A DNA stretch of 64,000 bases, taken from assembly GCA_022661535.1 (NCBI GenBank), contig JAKULF010000004.1, forward strand, positions 3,348,001-3,412,000, written 5' to 3'. The translations under genes and the position numbers were made by a program. Positions 56,528 through 64,000 of this stretch are shown one piece after another. Position 1 is the first letter of the stretch. Each line of letters opens with the position of its first letter. The notes beneath the pieces are model-generated. The model was not told the DNA's origin. It did not search any database and saw only the letters and a list, made by a program, of their open reading frames with translations. Source of the DNA: Eutypa lata (lineage: Eukaryota > Ascomycota > Sordariomycetes > Xylariales > Diatrypaceae).

Positions 56528-58513
56528 CTTAGTAACTGTCTTTTCCTTTCTTGATTGGTCGGCTGCTGTCAGTTTTGATTCCTGAGGGTAGTAGAGTCAG
56601 TTTCTTGGTGAGATGTAGGGGCTAATCATAACCAGATATGGATATTCTTGATATGTTTCAAAAGATATTGAGAGACCTACTGCAGTTGACCTTGTGATGT
56701 ACGACTAGTAGTCTTTAATCGGGTCGTTCTTTTTCTACCATCAATCCCAGTATCAAATGTTTGGAAGGTACGAATTGGTCGTTGATTGACAGTTTAAAGT
56801 GTGAAACACCAAGGTATCTCTTAACCAAAGTCAACTAAACCTCCAAAATGATAATTTAGGATGTCAAATTAATAACTAGGCAGCTATTTGTTAAATTACA
56901 CAACCCCTATTACAGCAACAAGTGGCTAAAATGACACCTTAAAATGACTTTCCATTCATAGATCCAAGAACTATGCTATCGGGGTCGTTCCGAGTATATG
57001 AACAAGACAACTGCCAATGCATTCCAAGACATAAAACATTATCGATATCGCAGTTACGAGGTTGATCTTTACTGTGTAGTCCCATAAGTGGCAAGGTCCA
57101 ACTCCAACCAACTATTGACAGATAGATTTTACTAATTTGTATGTGTCAGATAATGCACTCCTTCCAATCAATTCAAGGGACTGAGATAAAGCGAAATAAA
57201 GAGCATTTTCTATCGGAGATGTAGGAACATGCACATTTGACGCCACGGAATAACTGCAGATCTCAGATTGCCTACCATCCTTTCAGCCACAAGGCGAATC
57301 GGAAAACCCCTCCAACGACCCAACACCATCCCGTGTTGTGGTCAAATAACTCATAGTAGCATTTACCATCATTTAAGCCAGTTGGAAACCACGTTTTAAA
57401 CCGTCAGGGCCCTACAGTCCTCTTATTTCCCGTTAAAGACGGGCAATATAGTAACCGTAGTCGCGCACCCCCGTTATAAGTCTTAGCACCACTACGAGTC
57501 TCTGTGACAGCTTTACTCGTAGTATAGCTTATATCAAAAGGGGGATTCAGGAAATAATAAAAACGCGGGTCTTAGTTAAACCGCCCATGAACCTCTTTTC
57601 CCCCAAAATAAACAGAAAGAGAAACACCATTTGGATAAGAGTAATATTTACAGGGCTCGAAGTTGATATGATATCGTGTTGAGCGTGACGTCAGCCTGGA
57701 AAAGATATTATTTGCTCGAACTGGGTAGATCTCTAGGTATAGAAGCAACCGAGCTCTAAAGGTAAGACTATAAATTTACCACGCATACGTTCACTTGTAA
57801 AGTTACGAGCTAGCCCTTTGCTTAAATAGCATCCTGATTGTCCTTGGATGCATCTTCAATATGAACCCAAACAGCAGTTTTCAGACCAGAGAAGTGTATT
57901 AAAAGTTGGTTACATGTAGGCCACGGCTAGTTAAACCCCTTTAATTCAATCATGTTTTACGCGGCAGAGATGCAACAAGGCAAACTAACAATAAACGTTC
58001 TTGAAACAATACACAAGACGGGGTTTGGTAATAAATTGTATCTTGTTTAAAATGAGGTAGGTATGTATGTAGGCATATGTATACGTTAATCGGATGTGTA
58101 GTGGAAACTAGACCAGACTATACATACACATATGAAGTATCAAGTATCTGGATAATCAACTCGAATATGGAATGTACTACCTAACCATACAGTACAGCCA
58201 TAACCTTCTTCCCCCAGGCGTACCTTCCCCCGTAAACTGATGATCCCCCAACGTGTGCGAACATGGGAAAACTTCCTTGGGGCATAACTTTCGACTAATT
58301 TCATAGTCCACACACGTTCGCCTCAACACCTTATTTTCCCTCGTTCGCCACCCGCAACATCTTTACACCCTAACGAATCTTACCACCTAGGTTACAAGTT
58401 CTATACGGCAGTACGCTGTGACAGGGACTGTGGTTTTATTTGTGCATCACATCTGGTCAATCCGTGTACTCTATTCTGGCACGTCTCTGGCGCGTTTGTC
58501 GCGTGTTGCCACA
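56528..58513. other. Intergenic between divergent FAD oxidoreductase and Rec8
   Basis: Promoters of both genes at the two ends. AT-rich in the middle (56780-57240, 57540-58180) with no open frame of note. An AC/TC-rich block at 58230-58400 probably belongs to the Rec8 promoter. Confidence 0.5.
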
Positions 58514-60733
58514 ATGTTCTACAGTCATGAGAGTAAGTTTATTCGCCCTTCTCGAAATATTGATAGTCGTAGCCTTAACCTAATATGGCACACGTATATA
58601 GTCTTAACTAGCCGCCAGTATGGTGTCGCTACGATCTGGTAAGGCCTCCCCCCCCTTTGATTCCCCTGGATGCCCCCGTTCTGCGCCGCCTAAGGAACTC
58701 ATCTAAGGCACTGACTTCCTAACAGGCTTGTGGCAACTATCGGCAATAAGTCGAGTGCCAAGAAAGTTACCCGTAAAGCCATTCAAGAGGTGGACGTAGA
58801 GAAAGCATGCGGCAAGATCTTGGATCCCGGCGCCCCCATTGCGCTGCGCCTGCAGGGAAATCTCCTTTACGGCGTCTCACGTGTATACAGAGACCAGTGC
58901 ACATACATGCTCACTGACACACAGAAAATCCAAACCCATTTGCTCACGCTCTTCAATAAATTTGGCGACAACCATCTCGACCCAGAGGCTGGTCATACAA
59001 GGTAGGCTTACATCAACTGGCCCAAGAAAAACGATTTTTTTTTTCACGTGCTGACTTTCTACAGACCAGAGAATCTTGTGATTGGCAACGATCCTGCCTT
59101 CTTTCCCAACTTGATGCTTCCTAAGTTTGACCTCGACGATTTGGTAGCAAACCAGGCAAGCCAAGCAAGCAACAAAACATCTTCTCAAATGTCCCCACTT
59201 GGGAGCTCTCAACGGTCTGGATCTGGAAGCTCTGGCCCAGGCGGCTTCCCATTCGAACTCGATATTCATCATTCCGAGTCGCCTGGTCCTCATGGGTCGC
59301 TTTTTGGCCTCCAGGGTCTTTCATCGACACAAAAGTCAGGAGGCATGGCCGGGGATGAGCGACTAATCCATCCGAATGAGGAAATGGACTTTAGTGGCGC
59401 TGAGGACTGGGGAATAGAGATAGACGAGAATGGTAACATTATTGAGAATGGAGGTCCGGCTATCCTCCAAGATGAACTCGAGCTTCCTCCGTTACCACAC
59501 ATCGAGGAAGAGCAACTAGCCCAACAAGTTCACATTGATGACCAAGGTGATGTCCTGATGATGGGAGAGGAACCACTGCCAGAAGCTGAAGCCTTTCCGC
59601 AGAGGCAAGAACCCCACAGTGCCTTCCCAATGAATGGGGCTCCTGCTCAGCGAGCTGCAACTGGACGAGGAAGGAAGCGCCATATTATTCACTTAGACGA
59701 GGATGTCGAGGTCCCGAGAAAGGAACTTAGAGATTGGCAATCACACTACCTTGAGAACTGCGGCATGCAGAGACCACGTCCTGTCACTGTAACCCAGGCA
59801 AAGAATAACGCTATCCATTTGACGTTCGGTCTCGGGATTGGCAATATCGGACAAAACCTCGGCATCCCCGGCATGATTCACCCACTCGCCCTCCAATTTT
59901 CAGGTGACGCTCTGTACACTACACTCACCGGTTTTGAAGTACCGGAACAACCCCGTGGCAGGCGTCGTTCAGCTTCCGAAGCTATAGAGGGCGATGAGCC
60001 AGAGGTCGGTCGACGAGTCAAGCCTCGCTTAGATGAGGATAACCAGAATGGTCAGGGACAAGGCTTAGGAAGTGACGATTTTGGTCCTATTCTGGGTGAT
60101 AGCCCCCCAGAAGTTGGTCGAGATGCCCAAGATCCTATGCCAGAGCATATGTCCTCAGCGCTCCAGATGCCATGGAACCGCGGCTCCTCTGCTGTGCCTT
60201 CCTCTATTCGCGCACCCGGTTCAGCTAAACAGGGCCATCAGCTGCCGTCCAGCCCTCTGAAACACCACGGCGAGGGCCAAGACATCGTGCGCTTTAGCGA
60301 CGACATACCCATGAGTCTTGGCGGTGACGACCTGGACCTCGGTGGTGGCATCCCTTCAAACGATGACTCTTTCGAGGGTCTCGCAATCGCCGATGGGGAT
60401 GGGCAGGGCGCTAAGCTCAACACGCAGGAGCAGAACGAGAATCTGCGTACCGCGCTTGACATCGAGGGCCGGAACTTCCTATCGTTCATCGAGTCGGCCG
60501 TACAGGAGCACGGCGAGCGCCGTGAGGACGACGACGTGCAGAAACAGCGTCGGTGGATTGCCTTCGATGACCTCTTCCTGCCCCGCGAGACGGACAAGAC
60601 CACGGCTGCCCAGGCTTTCTATCACGCCTTATCCCTGGCAACCAAGGACCAGATGTTCTTGCAGCAAGACGGCGCGGCGGATACGCTGTATGGTGGTATC
60701 TGGCTCGGCCTCAAGGTCTCACCCACTGCTTAG
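58514..60733 (+). CDS. rec8: Meiotic cohesin subunit Rec8 (alpha-kleisin)
   Basis: Four exons, 58514-58532, 58602-58638, 58726-59001 and 59065-60733, join to 666 residues. The first two exons are only 19 and 37 bp, but together they restore the invariant Rec8/Rad21 N-terminus M-F-Y-S-H-E-I-L-T-S-R-Q-Y-G-V-A-T-I-W-L. This continues with A-L-R-L-Q-G-N-L-L-Y-G-V-S-R-V-Y, the SMC3-binding kleisin domain. A long acidic disordered middle with Ser/Gly and Asp-Glu patches follows. The C-terminal winged helix (F-D-D-L-F-L-P-R-E-T to Y-G-G-I-W-L-G-L) is the SMC1-binding part. Kleisins close the SMC1-SMC3 ring; Rec8 does so in meiosis and is cut by separase. D-I-E-G-R near residue 570 fits an acidic-x-x-R separase site, unproven. 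Confidence 0.9.
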
Positions 60734-61532
60734 GTTGGACTAGGTGCAGGTAGCCAACATGGTTGGCAATGGATCGGGTTTTCCTTCGTACAATTACTGG
60801 GAGGTATATTCGCACTTCCTGTGGGGGCGTTTCATGGTGTTTTCAAAAAAAAAAATCGATTATATCCTCTTTCAAGAACTAAATGGCCTTCATATTCGCT
60901 ATTATCTTCCTCCTCCCTTAGAGGAGAGAAGACACGATTGAAGATTGACGGCATTGCGGCTCAAGACAATGCATAGACCATGAAGTATTTCATGGCTGGG
61001 GGGAATGGGGAATGGGGAATGAGTTGAGGCTGATTTGCGATTGAAGGGTTATGGAATTCTAAGTTAGGGTTCAAGATCTGAGAGGGAAGAAGATCCTTGA
61101 CGGCCATCTTGCTGCTGTTAAGCTGATGGATAGATTAATGGAACTCGTGGTGATCTACGCCACTTACTGGCCGACCACCACCGGAGAATTTGATCTAATG
61201 GATTAAAAGGGTAGGGAATCGCGGGCGCGCCCTGGGAGATCTCACATCGAGGTCATCTATGGTTTTTGCTAGTTAATGCACATCTAATTTCGATTTCGCT
61301 GGCAAGCCCTGTTTAGCACGAGGTTCGTTTGCCTACGGAGATATGTAGCTAGCTTCGCGCTAGGTAGCAGCAAATCAATCGATGATTGAAATAATGTAAA
61401 TCATGAATCAGTCCCATTTCTCATTACTCGTCGAATGTTCTATCAACTACTACGTACTTCATTAAGTCTGGCTGCGTAACACGTATGTTATCATACAATT
61501 TACCGGCAAAAGGGAAAAGTGACAGGCCAGTC
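60734..61532. other. Intergenic, convergent 3' ends
   Basis: Contains the 3' flanks of Rec8 and the Rab escort protein. Tandem GGGGAAT units at about 61001-61022. Nothing else recognised. Confidence 0.5.
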
Positions 61533-63492
61533 CTAGTCGTCGTACACGTCATCGGCATCATCGCCTACGCCCTCCCGATCCTCGAAGACCATGTATTCGT
61601 CCCCGAGACCCTCGTCCTTCACGACGAGCTTCCAGGCTGCTTTTACCGCATCTAGACAGCCATCGTCGAAGGCTAGGCCGAGCGAGGGCGGAGGGAACGA
61701 GAACAGCGAAGCGCCACTACCACTGCCGTCATCACCGCCTTGCGTGGTGGTAGACATATTAGCTTGTTGGTTGTCGCCGACAGACTGGACATATCGCAGC
61801 TTGAACAGAGCGACGGGCGGTGTCTCATCCGCGGACGTAACTACCTGCAGCAGTGATTCAAGGGCGCGCTCTAGGATACGCTGCGAAGTTGGCGATGCGG
61901 ATGTAGTGAGGTAGATGGCGCCTTTGTTAGGAGATGATTATTAGCTTGAGAGTTCCAAACAGGTACAGAGTGATGTTATAAAAAAAAACATGTGAGATGT
62001 GGGTGCGATCAGTTTGTCAGAGGTTAATCTTCGTCAAAGCGTGTAGCTCGGACAATGTAGATAAGTATTCAAGATTGGATCATCATTACACCCATGGTGA
62101 TTGGTTGATTGAGGGGAAAGAGCAAGATGTTGTGTTTGGTAGAGGATGGTGATGAGGGGAGAGGAAGAAACTTACTCTGGCCGCTAGGACATTCGCCCGT
62201 ATCACTGGAATGTATAGATGCGTATACTGGGTTTGTTGATGGTGAGGCGTCCTGGGTAGTGATTGAACCTGATGGGAATGCTACGACCACGACTGCTGGT
62301 GTCGGGGCGCCTTCAAGTACGGGCTCGAATAAGCTCCGGAGTGGCGAGTTGATCACTGCGACAAGTCGATCTATGGCTTGTCCGTTCTTCGAGACTTTTT
62401 GCTGAGACGATATGATGGTGGAGGTCTGAACGGTGATGTCATTGGACAACTTCAGCGAAGCCCGTCCATCACCACTTGCACCGTCTTCGACTTGCATGCC
62501 GGTACCCAGCATGTAGATACCACCCCCTACAGCTCCAGCGCGACACGCCACCTGCGCGATCTCGGACAGACCACCCCATTTCGGATATACAGCGCAGAAG
62601 CCGGGTCCGAAAAGTCCCATGGAAGAGAGATGGCGGTGGATAGCTGCCAACCCATCTCCCACGTTGATGGTATCGTCCAAGGTCAGAGTCAAGGCAAGAA
62701 TATACTTCCGTAGCGTCTCGTCTAGCTTGAACTCGGAAGTAAGAAAATCCGCAAGCGGCTGCTTCGCCTGGCTCTCCCACACCGGCGTATGCTCTTCGGA
62801 GTTGTACTCGACGACGAACTTGAGGAACTTCATGAGCGACCGCTTGGCCTTCGTCGGTATAGTCTTCGCCGAGAAGACATCCTCGCGACTGCTAGGTATC
62901 CGAGTCAACTTCGCCGCATTGGGATCCGTCGCACCAGGCTCGGCCGTCACAGCGTCATCGTACACGAAGAACGAACCGACCGCGAGGAACTCGACCTGTC
63001 GGAACGCTTTCGACGACACGAGCTGCTCCAATAATTTGGAGCGACTGTGAATAATCTGAGGCGCTAAGGCCAAAGCGTATGCTCTGGGGAATGAAAGACC
63101 TAGCGCAGTAGCCTCATCATGCTTCCAGATACTGGCTTCCCGAAAAATGCTGTTCTCGCTACCCGTCTCGCCGTCGTCACCCACATTAGCCGCGACCCAA
63201 CTCTCCGCCTCCTGTAGACTAAACGCAGCTTCGTGCTCGCCGTAGTAGTCGTTGGGGTCGATATGGAGGATGCGCTTCTTGGACCGCGAGAGAGCTCTTC
63301 ATCGTCGGAGGAGCACAGCAAAGCTAGGTCAGTCAGATCAAGTTTCACATCACACACACACGTACTTTTTAAACAATGTTGCTGGAAATCCCTAAGAAGA
63401 CAGGCCATTTTTGCTTACAGGGCCAGTAGGGACTGCTGCAGGCCGGTGCCACAGATTACTACATCCCATGGTTCCTCTGTGAGGGACTCCAT
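61533..63492 (-). CDS. MRS6: Rab escort protein (Rab geranylgeranyltransferase component A)
   Basis: Exons 63492-63419, 63296-62176 and 61921-61533 join to 527 residues. The N-terminal GDI/REP nucleotide-fold signature is D-V-V-I-C-G-T-G-L-Q-Q-S-L-L-A-L-A-L-S-R, rebuilt across intron 1. It continues with H-I-D-P-N-D-Y-Y-G-E and S-F-P-R-A-Y-A-L-A-L-A-P. A mid-region block V-Y-P-K-W-G-G-L-S-E-I-A-Q and G-G-I-Y-M-L-G corresponds to the Rab-binding platform of the superfamily. A C-terminal block follows (Y-L-T-T-S-A-S-P, A-L-F-K-L-R-Y) and an acidic D-D-A-D-D-V-Y-D-D tail. REP presents newly made Rab GTPases to the prenyltransferase and delivers them to membranes; it is essential in yeast. REP rather than GDI is chosen because of the Asp/Glu-rich insertions and the long linker between the conserved blocks. 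Confidence 0.9.
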
Positions 63493-64000
63493 GGGTGATG
63501 ATGATCCAGCTGATGTTTCTAAAGGAAGAGAAAAAGTTGCTGGCTGGAACAAAAGATTGGCGTTTGGAACGGGTAGAAGAAAGTTTGCGGCTTGAATGAA
63601 AGAAGCCCCACTCGGAGGAATGATTCGCCGACGATAATACGCTAGCGTAATAGGGGATCCACAACATTTGCAGTGTCTTCAAGCCCTGTTGTTCGTGAGC
63701 TTTTCTCTCTTCTTTTTTTCCTTTTTTAAAAATAACCACCGCTCACCAATATCCCAGCTTTTCTGCAACCTCAAGGTTACCCACCCACAGTTATGCCGGT
63801 ATCAGAGCAGCCTTTCAGTAGGCAGCTCGTTTACGCTGAGCGGCAGAAGGAAACACGTCGTCCCGTATCTACTGTCCTGGATTTATAACGTCTGATAGGA
63901 TGGTTCGAAGGGTTGATACAAACAACGAAATATTTTCTCCCTCGGATGTTTACCAGGGAGAAAGGGCTCGTGAAAATTAAGAACTGTTTCAACCGCTTAG
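63493..64000. other. Intergenic; promoter side of the Rab escort protein
   Basis: A pyrimidine tract at 63702-63729 lies 0.2 kb upstream of the start. No gene recognised before the window ends. Confidence 0.5.

Noticed and set aside
1..64000. CRISPR arrays, operons, phage or insertion-sequence features
   Set aside because: The window is eukaryotic nuclear DNA with introns; no regularly spaced repeats with unique spacers and no transposase-like frame were seen.

Overview
This is nuclear DNA from a filamentous ascomycete (Pezizomycotina), most likely a Sordariomycete. Genes carry short introns (about 46-320 bp) with GTAAGT/GTATGT-like donors and CTAAC-like branch sites. They are well spaced on both strands, each with its own promoter, and include fungus-restricted families: cerato-platanin, a PF07938-type fucose lectin, a Mid2-like mucin sensor, D-arabinono-lactone oxidase, and NIMA and Rec8 of the fungal type. 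Intergenic DNA is full of TAGGTA/TACCTA words and microsatellites. I cannot name the genus.

Layout. 1-7 kb: a PKA-type catalytic subunit (+), converging on an RBR E3 ubiquitin ligase (-), then a Ctr copper transporter (-). 7-16 kb: an AT-rich gap, an MFS monocarboxylate-type transporter (-), D-arabinono-1,4-lactone oxidase (-) and another gene-poor stretch. 16-21 kb: an ankyrin/BTB protein (-) and the NIMA kinase (+), transcribed divergently from a shared 0.7-kb region. 22-30 kb: a five-exon small secreted protein (-), a Mid2-like wall-stress sensor (-) and a membrane-anchored fucose-lectin-like protein (+). 30-41 kb: tRNA-like sequence, then a very large coiled-coil protein (+) with four PAM2-like motifs. 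41-50 kb: cerato-platanin (-), a metal-dependent amidohydrolase (+), tRNA-Pro(AGG) with an intron (+) and a six-cysteine secreted protein (-). 51-57 kb: a tyrosinase with a long mucin-like N-terminal extension (-) and a secreted FAD oxidoreductase of the beta-cyclopiazonate-dehydrogenase type (-). 58-64 kb: the meiotic cohesin Rec8 (+) converging on the Rab escort protein Mrs6 (-).

Housekeeping and cell-cycle genes (PKA, NIMA, Rec8, Rab escort protein, BTB adaptor) alternate with surface, secreted and accessory genes (lectin, Mid2-like sensor, cerato-platanin, two small secreted proteins, tyrosinase, FAD oxidase). There is no polyketide or peptide synthetase, so no classical biosynthetic cluster. 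The tyrosinase/FAD-oxidase neighbourhood is the only cluster-like unit. The most interesting gene is the roughly 2,460-residue coiled-coil protein. Its four PAM2-like motifs, long C-terminal coiled coil and late W-x-x-W element resemble the layout known for the endosomal mRNA-transport scaffold Upa2 of Ustilago.

Exon boundaries were read by eye from splice consensus and frame continuity. All joined reading frames given here close exactly in length, but none is backed by transcripts.
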